A stretch of DNA of 64,000 nucleotides from JAFDVL01 sp964631865 (GTDB lineage Bacteria; Acidobacteriota; Blastocatellia; RBC074): contig CAZWAK010000019.1 in assembly GCA_964631865.1 (NCBI GenBank), forward strand, positions 1 through 64,000, read 5' to 3'. A program made the translations under genes and the position numbers. Shown one piece after another: positions 1 to 7,863 of the stretch; position 1 is the first letter of the stretch, and every line of letters starts with the position of its first letter. The notes under the pieces are model-generated. The model worked only from the letters and a program-made list of their open reading frames with translations. It made no database searches and was not told the origin of the DNA.

Positions 1-88
1 TGGCTTGAGTCAAAGTTGAATTTGTAGACAGTCGCAGGCGAAAGGACTATGATGAGCGCGGTTTTTTCGATGAACGGGAGCCAACTCT

Positions 89-544
89 ATGAGCGAAGAC
101 ATTACGAAAGAACTACCGATGAGCGATAGCGAGAAATTGACCCAACTGCTGGCGATTTCGCGTAACGTGATAGCTGGGCTGAATCAACTGGACGCCCGAG
201 TCACAACGGTCGAAAATGATTTGGCCGCTCTGAAAGCGGGGACGAATCCCTTTTGGCAGGTCATGCACGATCAGCAACAACAAACCCTGACACTCTTGCA
301 GGAACACAGCACCCTCTTGCAGGAACACAGCACTCTCTTGCAGGAACACAGCGAGCGAATGGATCGCATGGAAGCCCATCTGCAACAACAGGACGAAAAG
401 CTTGCTGGCTTAGATGAAAAAATGACGACCGGCTTTCGCAAACTGGGAGAAAAATTCGATCAACTTGTTTTGGACTACTATGAATTGCGTACCGATATCC
501 GAGATTTGAACCGACGTGTGACACGGCTCGAACCTGTTAACTAA
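89..544 (+). CDS. Coiled-coil hypothetical protein with heptad tandem repeat
   Basis: A 151-residue protein I do not recognise. It has no signal peptide or membrane segment. Residues 20-50 and 60-148 are rich in Leu, Gln and Glu with heptad spacing, so a soluble coiled coil is likely. The middle carries three copies of the heptad LLQEHST, encoded by three near-identical 21-bp DNA repeats beginning at 293, 314 and 335. The ATG at 89 has a GGGAG ribosome site eight bases upstream. It stands just before two ABC permease genes on the same strand, 27 bases away, but nothing ties it functionally to them. Confidence 0.75.
   Translation: MSEDITKELPMSDSEKLTQLLAISRNVIAGLNQLDARVTTVENDLAALKAGTNPFWQVMHDQQQQTLTLLQEHSTLLQEHSTLLQEHSERMDRMEAHLQQQDEKLAGLDEKMTTGFRKLGEKFDQLVLDYYELRTDIRDLNRRVTRLEPVN
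293..355 (+). repeat. Three 21-bp in-frame tandem repeats
   Basis: The core CTCTTGCAGGAACACAGC begins at 293, 314 and 335 with a period of exactly 21 bases and very few changes. Each unit adds one coiled-coil heptad to the protein, so copy number could vary without breaking the frame. Confidence 0.85.
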
Positions 545-571
545 CATTGAGTCCCCATTCATCGTTCCTTG

Positions 572-1573
572 ATGAATTCACTCAGCACCGCAATCTTACA
601 ACTCCTTCTCAAACGATTGGCCATCGCGGTTCCGACGCTGCTGTTGATTTCGTTCCTCAGCTTTGCGCTCGTGAATGCTGCGCCCGGCGATGCGTTGGCC
701 GAACTCAAGCAAGACTCGCGCGTAACCGAAGAAACGGTTAAGCGGTTGCGCGAGCAGTATGGCTTGGATCGCCCGCTGCTCGCGCGCTATGGCACGTGGC
801 TCAGCAGTGCAGTGCGCGGTGATTTCGGCACTTCAATCAGCGAACGTCTGGCCGTGACGAAACTCATCGGCGCACGGCTCGGCAACACGTTGAAGCTTTC
901 GTTGACCGCAACTTTCCTGGCGTTGCTGATCGCGTTGCCGCTCGGCGCGCTGGCCGCGAAGCAACGCGGTTCGTGGTTGGATCGCCTCACGAGCGCGTTT
1001 GCATTGGTCAGCATTTCGACGCCGCGTTTGGTATTGGCGATCATCGCGCTCGTCTTCGCCGCGCGCACGGGCTTGTTTCCCATTGGCAACGTGCGGTCGT
1101 TGCATGTGGCGAACGATTGGTCAGCCACGTCGTTGCTGGACGGCTGGCATCATTTGGTGTTGCCTGCGGTGGTGATGAGCTTGCCGCTGATCGCGATCTA
1201 TTTGCGGCAGACGCGCAACGGCTTGCTCGAAGTGTTGTCGGCGGATTTCATTCGCACGGCGCGCGCCAAAGGCTTGCGCGAATGGGCGGTGCTTGGCAAG
1301 CACGCGGCACGTGTCGCCGCCGGGCCGTTGATTACGTTGCTCGGCTACGCGATTGCGGCGTTGTTGAGCGGTTCGGTCATCGTCGAAACCGTCATGTCGT
1401 GGCCGGGCATAGGGCAATTGGCCGTGAACGCGACGCGCACGCGCGACATTCCGGTGTTGATGGCAGTCGTGTTGCTCGCGGGCGTGATGATGCTGCTCGG
1501 CAATTTGATCGCCGACGTGTTGCAGTTGATCGCTGACCCGCGTTTGCGCGCGAGTGCGAAGGAGGTGCGATGA
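572..1573 (+). CDS. Dpp/Opp-type ABC transporter permease, DppB-like
   Basis: A 333-residue inner-membrane permease of the peptide/nickel ABC family. The N terminus has the family arrangement: a first membrane helix, then a periplasmic stretch with NAAPGD and LREQYGLDRPLLARYG. The binding-protein-dependent transport domain with five further helices follows from about residue 95. The EAA-type loop for ATPase docking is visible as DFIRTARAKGLREWAVLGKH. I chose the ATG at 572 over the TTG immediately before it. It overlaps the next permease by four bases (ATGA), so the two are co-translated and probably form a heterodimer. No solute-binding protein or ATPase is next to them in the window. Confidence 0.93.
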   Translation: MNSLSTAILQLLLKRLAIAVPTLLLISFLSFALVNAAPGDALAELKQDSRVTEETVKRLREQYGLDRPLLARYGTWLSSAVRGDFGTSISERLAVTKLIGARLGNTLKLSLTATFLALLIALPLGALAAKQRGSWLDRLTSAFALVSISTPRLVLAIIALVFAARTGLFPIGNVRSLHVANDWSATSLLDGWHHLVLPAVVMSLPLIAIYLRQTRNGLLEVLSADFIRTARAKGLREWAVLGKHAARVAAGPLITLLGYAIAALLSGSVIVETVMSWPGIGQLAVNATRTRDIPVLMAVVLLAGVMMLLGNLIADVLQLIADPRLRASAKEVR

Positions 1574-2595
1574 AACTGCTGCGCAACTCGAAACGCATTG
1601 GGCTGGCGCTGTTGGCGCTGCTGTATTGGCTCTCGCTGTTTGGCGGTTTCCTCGCGCCGTACAACCATCGCTCGCAAGCCAAAGACACGCCGTTCCTGCC
1701 GCCGACGCGGCTTCACTTTGTGGATGCACAAGGCGGCTTTCACGTCCGCCCCTTTATTTATCGGCCTCGCATCACGGATCGGTTGATGTTTGCGTATGAT
1801 GAAGATTCGTCGCAAGCCTATCCGCTGCGGTTTTTTGTGCGCGGTGAAAACTATCACTGGTTCGGCGTGATCGAGTCGAGTTGGCATTTGCTCGGCGTCG
1901 AAGGCAATGAAGCCGCGCCGCGTTTGCATTTGCTCGGCACGGACAATTTGGGGCGCGATGTGTTGGCGCGCTTGTTGTACGCGGGGCAGCTTTCGTTGGT
2001 CATCGGGCCGGTCGGATTGCTGCTCGCGTATCTGCTCGGCATAGGTTTGGGTGCGATTTCAGGCTACTTCGGCGGCATCGTGGATTCGGCCTTGATGCGC
2101 GCGGCAGAGATTGTGATGTCGTTGCCAACGCTGATTTTGATTTTGGCGTTTCGCGCGGCCTTTCCGTTAAGCGTGACGCCGCGCCAAGTCGCCACGATGA
2201 TGATTACGATTTTTGCAGCGGTCGGCTGGGCGGAAGTCGCACGACTCACGCGCAATCTGGCTTTGGCTGAGCGCGTCAAAGATTACGTCGCAGCCGCGAT
2301 TTCATTGGGCGCGAGCAACGTTCGCATCATTGCGCGGCACGTTTTGCCGAACATCACGACGCCGTTGTTGACGCAGTTTGCGCTGACTGCACCGACGTTT
2401 ATTTTGGCGGAAATCACGCTGTCGTTTTTGGGCGTCGGCGTGCAGGAGCCGAGCGCGAGTTGGGGCACGATGCTGGCCGATGCGAAAGAGCTTTCGGTGC
2501 TGAAAAATTATTGGTGGATGCTCGTGCCCGTTGCCTGCGTGTTTTTGACGGCGCTGGCATTCCAGTTGCTCGGCGAAAAAGAGAAAAATTCTTAG
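1570..2595 (+). CDS. Dpp/Opp-type ABC transporter permease, DppC-like
   Basis: A 341-residue partner of the preceding permease. One N-terminal helix is followed by an unusually long extracytoplasmic region of about 90 residues. Then comes the DppC hallmark LLGTDNLGRDVLARLLYAG near residue 118 and the transport domain. The EAA loop VAAAISLGASNVRIIARHVL near residue 245 would contact the ATPase. The start overlaps the upstream stop by four bases. Substrate is unknown; peptides, nickel or oligosaccharides are all possible for the family. Confidence 0.93.
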   Translation: MKLLRNSKRIGLALLALLYWLSLFGGFLAPYNHRSQAKDTPFLPPTRLHFVDAQGGFHVRPFIYRPRITDRLMFAYDEDSSQAYPLRFFVRGENYHWFGVIESSWHLLGVEGNEAAPRLHLLGTDNLGRDVLARLLYAGQLSLVIGPVGLLLAYLLGIGLGAISGYFGGIVDSALMRAAEIVMSLPTLILILAFRAAFPLSVTPRQVATMMITIFAAVGWAEVARLTRNLALAERVKDYVAAAISLGASNVRIIARHVLPNITTPLLTQFALTAPTFILAEITLSFLGVGVQEPSASWGTMLADAKELSVLKNYWWMLVPVACVFLTALAFQLLGEKEKNS

Positions 2596-2696
2596 CCACC
2601 GATTCACACCGATTAAGGTGGTCGCGGTTTGACGGTCAAGTCCCTCAAACCGTCGTCAGACCGACGAGGAAGCAGGTCTCGACAGAAAATCGCCTT

Positions 2697-2718
2697 GCGC
2701 TGGAAAATTTTCCAGCGC
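2697..2718. promoter_or_regulatory. 22-bp perfect palindrome
   Basis: GCGCTGGAAAA followed directly by its reverse complement gives an uninterrupted 22-bp palindrome about 155 bases upstream of the MBL-fold gene. It could be an operator or a fixed repeat; there is no T-run to make it a terminator. Function is inferred only from symmetry and location. Confidence 0.4.
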
Positions 2719-2873
2719 GCTGATTAAAAGCCGCTGTTCGTTCCGCGTTATGAGATAGACAATCACGATTGAAATGACGACGAATGCGTGCGAATTTTGC
2801 AGCCGCTGCCTGAAATATCGGCAAATCTGGTATCCGCCCAATCAAAGGATGGGCATTGTGGAAGGAGAACGAC

Positions 2874-3614
2874 ATGAAAAGTAATGTGACCGAGATTGCT
2901 CCGGCGGTGTACCGCCTCTCTGCGTTTCATCCTGAGTATGGAATTCAATTCAATCAGTTCCTGATCGCGGACGACGAACCATTCCTGATGCACACAGGAT
3001 TCAAGCACATGTTTCCCGTCACGCGGGAAGGCGTGGCTGCCGTGCTTGATCCGGCGACGGTGCGCTGGATCGGCTTCAGCCACTTCGAGTCCGATGAGTG
3101 CGGCGCGTTGAATGAATGGCTCCAGGTCGCCCCGCAAGCCCAAGCCGTCAGCAGTTTTGTGGGTGCGATGGTCAATCTCAGTGATTTTGCGATCCGTCCG
3201 GCGCGCGCGCTCAACGACAACGAGGTGCTGGAGACGGGGCAGCATCGTTTGCGTTTTCTCTCGACGCCGCACGTTCCGCACGGCTGGGACGCGGGGCTGT
3301 TCTTTGAGGAAACCGACCGAACGTTGTTATGCTCCGATTTGTTCTTTCAGCCGGGTGATCCTGAGCCGCTGATTGATACAGGCATCGTCGAACGCGCGCG
3401 CGAGGCCATCATTGCCGGACTCACCGGGCCGATGCCGAAAGATATGCCGTACACGCATTACACCGACCAAACGCTGCACCGGCTTGCTGAACTGCAACCG
3501 CAAACGCTCGCGACAATGCACGGCTCAAGTTTCCGGGGCGAGGGTCGTGCGGCCATCCTTGATCTGGTGGCGATCCTTCAGACGACCATCGGCAAGCCGG
3601 AAGCAAGTGCGTGA
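2874..3614 (+). CDS. MBL-fold metallo-hydrolase, flavodiiron-like domain without flavodoxin
   Basis: A 246-residue cytoplasmic protein resembling the beta-lactamase-fold oxygen/NO-binding (ODP) domain of flavodiiron proteins. Seen are GFSHFESDECGALNEWL near residue 68, which replaces the canonical HxExDH with H-x-E-x-D-E, then HVPHGWDAGLFFEE and LLCSDLFFQPG. The loss of the last His of the first motif suggests altered metal binding. The flavodoxin half is absent. The ATG at 2874 follows a strong GAAGGAGA site; an in-frame TTG at 2856 is less likely. It appears monocistronic, between the permeases and the kdp locus. Confidence 0.8.
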   Translation: MKSNVTEIAPAVYRLSAFHPEYGIQFNQFLIADDEPFLMHTGFKHMFPVTREGVAAVLDPATVRWIGFSHFESDECGALNEWLQVAPQAQAVSSFVGAMVNLSDFAIRPARALNDNEVLETGQHRLRFLSTPHVPHGWDAGLFFEETDRTLLCSDLFFQPGDPEPLIDTGIVERAREAIIAGLTGPMPKDMPYTHYTDQTLHRLAELQPQTLATMHGSSFRGEGRAAILDLVAILQTTIGKPEASA

Positions 3615-3664
3615 CGGTGAGCCGCGCCCTGCCTTTACGGTTTCTTTATACCTTCTGTGCGATG

Positions 3665-3703
3665 ATGGGTTCCTCACACGAGGCTATCGGGTGAGGAACC
3701 CAT
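3665..3703. promoter_or_regulatory. 13-bp stem inverted repeat upstream of the kdp kinase gene
   Basis: ATGGGTTCCTCAC at 3665-3677 is perfectly complementary to GTGAGGAACCCAT at 3691-3703, with a 13-base loop. It lies between the MBL gene stop and the histidine kinase start and lacks a following T-run. It could be a weak terminator, an mRNA structure or an operator. Confidence 0.45.
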
Positions 3704-3733
3704 GTTGCGAAAAGGAGAGCGAATAGACCCGTC

Positions 3734-4933
3734 ATGAATTTGCCGTCATCCGCGCAGGCGGAATCAATGCTTGCCACTGCCTGGACGGGATATGCGATGG
3801 CGGTCGGTGGCATTGCATTGGTGACAGCGGTGCTTGCGCCGTTTCACCACGCGCTCAGTTCAACGACTGTCGCGCTGGCCTTTTTGTTGGTCGTGCTGCT
3901 GGTGGCCATTGATCGCGGCAGTCGTCCGGCATTGGTGGCGGCGCTGTTGGGCGTGTTGTCCTTCAACTTTTTCTTTCTACCGCCGCTCTATACCTTCACG
4001 ATTGCGGCCTCGCAGAATTGGGTCGCGCTGGGCGCGTTTCTCGTCACGGCATTGACCGTCGGCCAGCTTTCGGCGCGCGCGCGGCGACAAGCGGACGAGG
4101 CGGAACGACAGCGACAGGAAATCGAGCAGTTGTATTCGGAATTGAAAGCGGCGATTGATAAGGTCAGCGAAGCCGAAGCCCTCCGCCGCAGCGAACAATT
4201 GAAATCCGCGCTGCTGGACGCGGTCACGCACGATTTGCGCACGCCCTTAACTTCGATCAAGGCTTCGGTCACAACGTTGCTGAATGAGCGAAAAGGCGAT
4301 GAACAAGAGTTGACTGTGCTCGATGAAGAAGGGCAGCGCGAGTTGTTGGAGGTCATCCACGAAGAGACCGACCGTTTGAATCATTTCATTGAAAGCATGG
4401 TCGAACTGGCGCGCATCGAAGCGGGCGAGTTGTCCCTACAACAACGTTGGAGCGCCGTGGACGACATCATCGCGTCGGCAGTGCAACGCGCCGCGAGCGT
4501 TACCGCCAGGCATCACGTTACAGTTCATATCGCTGAGCATTTGCCCGCGATCCGCGTGGATGCGCATGCCGTCGCTGAAGTGATCTATACGCTGCTCGAC
4601 AACGCCGCGAAATATGCGCCTGCGGAGACGACGATTCGCGTGAGCGCGCAACATCCGGTCGAACTCATTGCCAGCGAAATGATCCGGCTGACGGTCGAAG
4701 ACGAAGGGCCGGGCATCCCGGTTGAGTTGCGCGAAAAAGTCTTTGATAAATTCTTTCGCGTCACGGCCCAAGCTGCGCCCGCATTGCCGCGCAGCAGCGG
4801 CCTCGGTATGGGATTGGCCATTGCGCGCGGCATTGTGCAGGCGCACGGCGGGCGCATCTGGATTGAAAGCGGGCCGAACGGCAACGGCGCGCGCTTCGTC
4901 GTGACGCTGCCCATCGGAGATACAGAAGCGTGA
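3734..4933 (+). CDS. kdpD: KdpD-like sensor histidine kinase, C-terminal half only
   Basis: A 399-residue membrane kinase equal to the C-terminal half of KdpD. Four membrane helices of the DUF4118 type span residues 15-110 and include the signature SFNFFFLPPLYTFTI. Then come a short coiled coil, a HisKA domain with VTHDLRTPLTSIKAS (phospho-accepting His166), and an HATPase domain with an N box at LLDNAAKYAPAE and DEGPGIP, GLGMGLAIARG glycine boxes. The KdpD and USP input domains are missing here but are encoded separately at 10691-11848. The start overlaps nothing; the stop overlaps kdpE by four bases (GTGA), so the pair is co-translated. Confidence 0.9.
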   Translation: MNLPSSAQAESMLATAWTGYAMAVGGIALVTAVLAPFHHALSSTTVALAFLLVVLLVAIDRGSRPALVAALLGVLSFNFFFLPPLYTFTIAASQNWVALGAFLVTALTVGQLSARARRQADEAERQRQEIEQLYSELKAAIDKVSEAEALRRSEQLKSALLDAVTHDLRTPLTSIKASVTTLLNERKGDEQELTVLDEEGQRELLEVIHEETDRLNHFIESMVELARIEAGELSLQQRWSAVDDIIASAVQRAASVTARHHVTVHIAEHLPAIRVDAHAVAEVIYTLLDNAAKYAPAETTIRVSAQHPVELIASEMIRLTVEDEGPGIPVELREKVFDKFFRVTAQAAPALPRSSGLGMGLAIARGIVQAHGGRIWIESGPNGNGARFVVTLPIGDTEA

Positions 4934-5649
4934 GCACAGCAGCAAATCAAAAAGCCTGGCGCATTTTGGTCGTGGACGACGAGCCCCAAATCACGCGCGT
5001 GTTGCGACGCGGCTTACTCGCGCGCGGCTATGACGTGCGCGTGGCGGCGGACGGCGAAGCGGCATTGGATGTCTTTCACGACTGGTCGCCCCAACTGATT
5101 GTCACGGATTTATCTATGCCGGGAATGGACGGCATCGAACTGTGTCGTCGCTTGCGCCAGGAAACGGCGATTCCGATCATCGTGTTGTCTGTGAAAGGTG
5201 AAGAACACACAAAGGTCAAAGCATTAGACGCGGGCGCGGATGATTACATCACCAAACCGTTTGGAATGGATGAATTGCTGGCGCGCATGCGTGCTGCGTT
5301 GCGCCGTGCGCCTGCCGAAAATTCCGACGCAGCGAGTTCACGCCTGGAAGCCGGAGACTTTCGCGTAGACACCGATGCACGCCTCGTGTTCGTGCGCGAG
5401 ATGGAAGTGCATCTGACGCCGAAAGAATATGAATTGCTGTTGTATTTGCTGCGTCATGCAGGAAAAGTGCTGACGCATCGCGCGCTGCTCGGCGCGGTCT
5501 GGGGCGGCGATTACACGGAACAGACTGAATACTTGCGCGTGTTCATCGGCCAACTGCGCAAGAAGATTGAAGCTGACCCCTCGCATCCAAACTACATTCT
5601 GACCGAACCCTGGGTCGGGTATCGGTTCCTGCCCGAGGCATCTTTATGA
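4930..5649 (+). CDS. kdpE: KdpE response regulator
   Basis: A 239-residue OmpR/PhoB-family regulator. The receiver domain (residues 10-125) has VVDDEP, phospho-acceptor Asp60 in VTDLSMPGMDG and the Lys of YITKPFGMDELLAR. A winged-helix DNA-binding domain fills residues 140-235 and ends in YILTEPWVGYRFLPE, which is very KdpE-like. It starts with GTG overlapping the kinase stop. It should activate the downstream kdp structural genes; a candidate binding site starts three bases after its stop codon. Confidence 0.93.
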   Translation: MSTAANQKAWRILVVDDEPQITRVLRRGLLARGYDVRVAADGEAALDVFHDWSPQLIVTDLSMPGMDGIELCRRLRQETAIPIIVLSVKGEEHTKVKALDAGADDYITKPFGMDELLARMRAALRRAPAENSDAASSRLEAGDFRVDTDARLVFVREMEVHLTPKEYELLLYLLRHAGKVLTHRALLGAVWGGDYTEQTEYLRVFIGQLRKKIEADPSHPNYILTEPWVGYRFLPEASL

Positions 5650-5651
5650 AC

Positions 5652-5670
5652 TTTTTATAAATCGTTTACG
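5652..5670 (+). promoter_or_regulatory. Candidate KdpE box
   Basis: TTTTTATA, five bases, then TTTACG. As I recall it, the E. coli KdpE site upstream of kdpF reads TTTTTATA, five bases, TTTACA, so the match includes the spacing. It sits between kdpE and the first kdp small gene, about 55-70 bases before that start. A TACGAT at 5692-5697 could serve as the -10 element. Confidence 0.5.
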
Positions 5671-5723
5671 CCATCCTTATTTCGCTTTGGGTACGATCTC
5701 AAATCGAACGAGGAGGACAAACG

Positions 5724-5912
5724 ATGGTCATTCGATTTCCAACCCCAAAGCGCAACTCCATTGCGATCAAACCACCCAAAACAAAACCGACCGAATTGTA
5801 TTTGTTGTTGGCGTTCATGCTGCTTTATCTGGTCGCCGTTTTCTGGGCACAACATTATGCAAAGGCGAAGCGGCCACCAGCCACCGCGCCGCACGCCCAC
5901 CTTGTGCGGTGA
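5724..5912 (+). CDS. Small single-helix membrane protein in the kdp operon
   Basis: A 62-residue protein with a basic N terminus, one clear membrane helix (LYLLLAFMLLYLVAVFWA, residues 25-42) and a Pro/Ala/His tail. A strong GAGGAGG site precedes the ATG. It is the first gene after kdpE on the same strand and is followed by two more single-helix micro-genes and kdpA. I do not recognise the family; a regulatory or accessory subunit of the pump is a guess from context. Confidence 0.7.
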   Translation: MVIRFPTPKRNSIAIKPPKTKPTELYLLLAFMLLYLVAVFWAQHYAKAKRPPATAPHAHLVR

Positions 5913-5926
5913 AAAGGATACAAAAG

Positions 5927-6010
5927 ATGCAAGACCTGATTTTTATTGCCATCACACTGGCTTTTTTCCTGCTCGCACACGGCTACATTCGCGCGTGCGA
6001 AAAATTGTGA
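5927..6010 (+). CDS. 27-residue kdp-associated membrane peptide
   Basis: An 84-base gene encoding a 27-residue single-helix peptide starting MQDLIFIAITLAFFLLAHGY and ending in RACEKL. Similar short peptides with a terminal R-x-CE(K/R)L sit just before kdpF in many bacterial kdp operons. It is 14 bases after the previous stop and 10 bases before kdpF. The reading frame, size and position make it credible although the start has only a weak AAAAG-type ribosome site. Confidence 0.65.
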   Translation: MQDLIFIAITLAFFLLAHGYIRACEKL

Positions 6011-6020
6011 GGAAACACGC

Positions 6021-6110
6021 ATGAGCCTGGAAACATTGGTCGCAACGACGGTCGCCGCGTTGTTGTTGCTGTATCTGACTTACGCCTTGCTGAAACCGGA
6101 GAAGTTTTGA
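6021..6110 (+). CDS. kdpF: KdpF, small stabilising subunit
   Basis: A 29-residue single-helix peptide with the KdpF pattern: a hydrophobic stretch LVATTVAALLLLYLTYALL and the terminal LKPEKF typical of KdpF. GAGGAAA lies seven bases before the ATG. It is separated from kdpA by one base. KdpF is known to stabilise the KdpFABC complex in the membrane. Confidence 0.88.
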   Translation: MSLETLVATTVAALLLLYLTYALLKPEKF

Positions 6111-6111
6111 G

Positions 6112-7827
6112 ATGACCTTCAACGGCTGGTTCCAAATTGCCTTATTTTTCGCCGTCGTCCTCGCGCTCACGAAACCCCTCGGCGTGTTTATGACACGGCT
6201 CTTCACCGGCGAGCGCACGTTCCTGCATCCGCTGCTGCGCCCCATCGAACGCGGGCTGTATCGCATCACAGGCGTCAACAAAGCGCACGATATGCGCTGG
6301 ACAGAATACGCCGCCGCGATGCTGTGGTTCAGTCTGGTTTCGATGCTGGTGTTGTACGTGCTGCAACGACTGCAAGCGTCGCTGCCATTCAATCCGCAAC
6401 AGCTTCCGGCGCTCGCGCCGCATCTCGCGTTCAATACCGCAGCTTCATTTACGACGAACACGAATTGGCAAAGTTACAGCGGCGAAGCAACGATGAGTTA
6501 CTTCACGCAAATGGCTGGATTGACCGTGCAGAACTTTGTTTCCGCCGCCGTTGGCATCGCGCTCGCCATCGCCTTTATTCGCGGCATCGCACGCCGCGAA
6601 GCAAACGCGCTCGGCAACTTTTGGGTAGATTTGGTGCGCGCGTCGTTGTATTTGCTCTTGCCGATCAGCTTCGTTGCTGCGTTGTTTTTTGTCTCGCAAG
6701 GCGTCGTCCAAAATTTCAATCCGTACACGACTGCGAAATTGACTGATGCCACCGGACAAACGCAAACCATCGCGCAAGGCCCGGTCGCATCGCAGCTTGC
6801 GATCAAGATGTTTGGCACCAACGGCGGCGGCTTTTTCAATGCGAATTCCGCGCATCCGTTCGAGAATCCAACGCCGCTCACGAACTTTGTGCAGATGCTG
6901 TTGATCTTTGCGATTCCTGCCGGATTGACGTACACGCTCGGACGAATGACGGGCGCGGCGAAGCATGGCTGGGCGGTGTTTGGAGCGATGTTCGTGCTGT
7001 CGTTCGCTGGTGTCGCCGTGACGTATTGGGCCGAAGCACAAGGCAATCCATTGTGGCCTGCAAACGTCGCGCAAACCGGCGGCAATTGGGAAGGCAAAGA
7101 GATTCGCTTCGGGATGGCGAATGCGGCGTTGTTTGCGACGATCACGACCGATGCTTCGTGCGGCGCGGTGATTGCAATGCACGATTCGTTCACGCCGCTG
7201 GGCGGGTTGGTTCCGCTCGTCAACATTTTGCTCGGCGAAGTCGTGTTTGGCGGCGTTGGCGCGGGGCTGTACGGCGTGCTGATTTTTGTCGTGTTGTCGG
7301 TGTTCATTGCGGGGCTGATGGTCGGGCGCACGCCGGAATATCTCGGCAAGAAAATCGAAGCCTACGACATCAAAATGGCAATGCTGTACGCGCTGATTTT
7401 TCCGCTATTGATTCTCGTCTTCACCGCGATTTCCGTGCTGTCGGATTCGTTCGGCTTGAGTTCGCTCAACAATGCTGGGCCGCACGGACTCAGTGAAATT
7501 TTGTATGCGTTCACGTCCGGCACCGGCAACAACGGCTCGGCCTTTGCGGGGCTGAACGCGAATACGCTTTGGTACAACACGACGCTTGGCGTGGCGATGT
7601 TGGCGGGAAGATTTTTGATGATTGTGCCGATGCTCGCGCTCGCGGGCAATTTGAGTCGCAAGAAAATCGTGCCGCCGTCTGCCGGAACGTTTCCGGTGAC
7701 CACGCCACTGTTCACGACGTTGCTGGTCAGTGTGATTTTGATTGTTGGCGCGTTGACGTTTTTCCCAGTGCTGAGCCTGGGGCCAATCGTCGAGCATTTG
7801 TTGATGCAGGCGGGGCAGACCTTTTGA
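6112..7827 (+). CDS. kdpA: KdpA, potassium-binding channel-like subunit
   Basis: A 571-residue polytopic protein, normal length for KdpA. Selectivity-loop motifs are present: FNTAASFTTNTNWQSYSGE near residue 106 and GTNGGGFFNANSAHPFENP near residue 238. The later segment FTSGTGNNGSAFAGLNANT is also typical. It would select K+ on the periplasmic side and pass it to KdpB. kdpB follows after 36 bases that hold a short direct repeat. Confidence 0.97.
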   Translation: MTFNGWFQIALFFAVVLALTKPLGVFMTRLFTGERTFLHPLLRPIERGLYRITGVNKAHDMRWTEYAAAMLWFSLVSMLVLYVLQRLQASLPFNPQQLPALAPHLAFNTAASFTTNTNWQSYSGEATMSYFTQMAGLTVQNFVSAAVGIALAIAFIRGIARREANALGNFWVDLVRASLYLLLPISFVAALFFVSQGVVQNFNPYTTAKLTDATGQTQTIAQGPVASQLAIKMFGTNGGGFFNANSAHPFENPTPLTNFVQMLLIFAIPAGLTYTLGRMTGAAKHGWAVFGAMFVLSFAGVAVTYWAEAQGNPLWPANVAQTGGNWEGKEIRFGMANAALFATITTDASCGAVIAMHDSFTPLGGLVPLVNILLGEVVFGGVGAGLYGVLIFVVLSVFIAGLMVGRTPEYLGKKIEAYDIKMAMLYALIFPLLILVFTAISVLSDSFGLSSLNNAGPHGLSEILYAFTSGTGNNGSAFAGLNANTLWYNTTLGVAMLAGRFLMIVPMLALAGNLSRKKIVPPSAGTFPVTTPLFTTLLVSVILIVGALTFFPVLSLGPIVEHLLMQAGQTF

Positions 7828-7862
7828 AATTTGAGATTGCAGATTTGAAATTTGAGAAATGA
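7823..7862 (+). repeat. AT-rich direct repeat between kdpA and kdpB
   Basis: TTTGAAATTTGAGA occurs at 7823-7836 and again at 7844-7857, a 21-base period. The first copy contains the kdpA stop codon and the second ends just before the kdpB ATG. A related word, GATTGGAGATTGGAGATG, sits immediately at the kdpC start. Confidence 0.7.
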
Positions 7863-7863
7863 C

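Noticed and set aside
3665..3703. Hairpin considered as an intrinsic terminator of the MBL gene
   Set aside because: No U-run follows the stem, so it is listed only as an inverted repeat.
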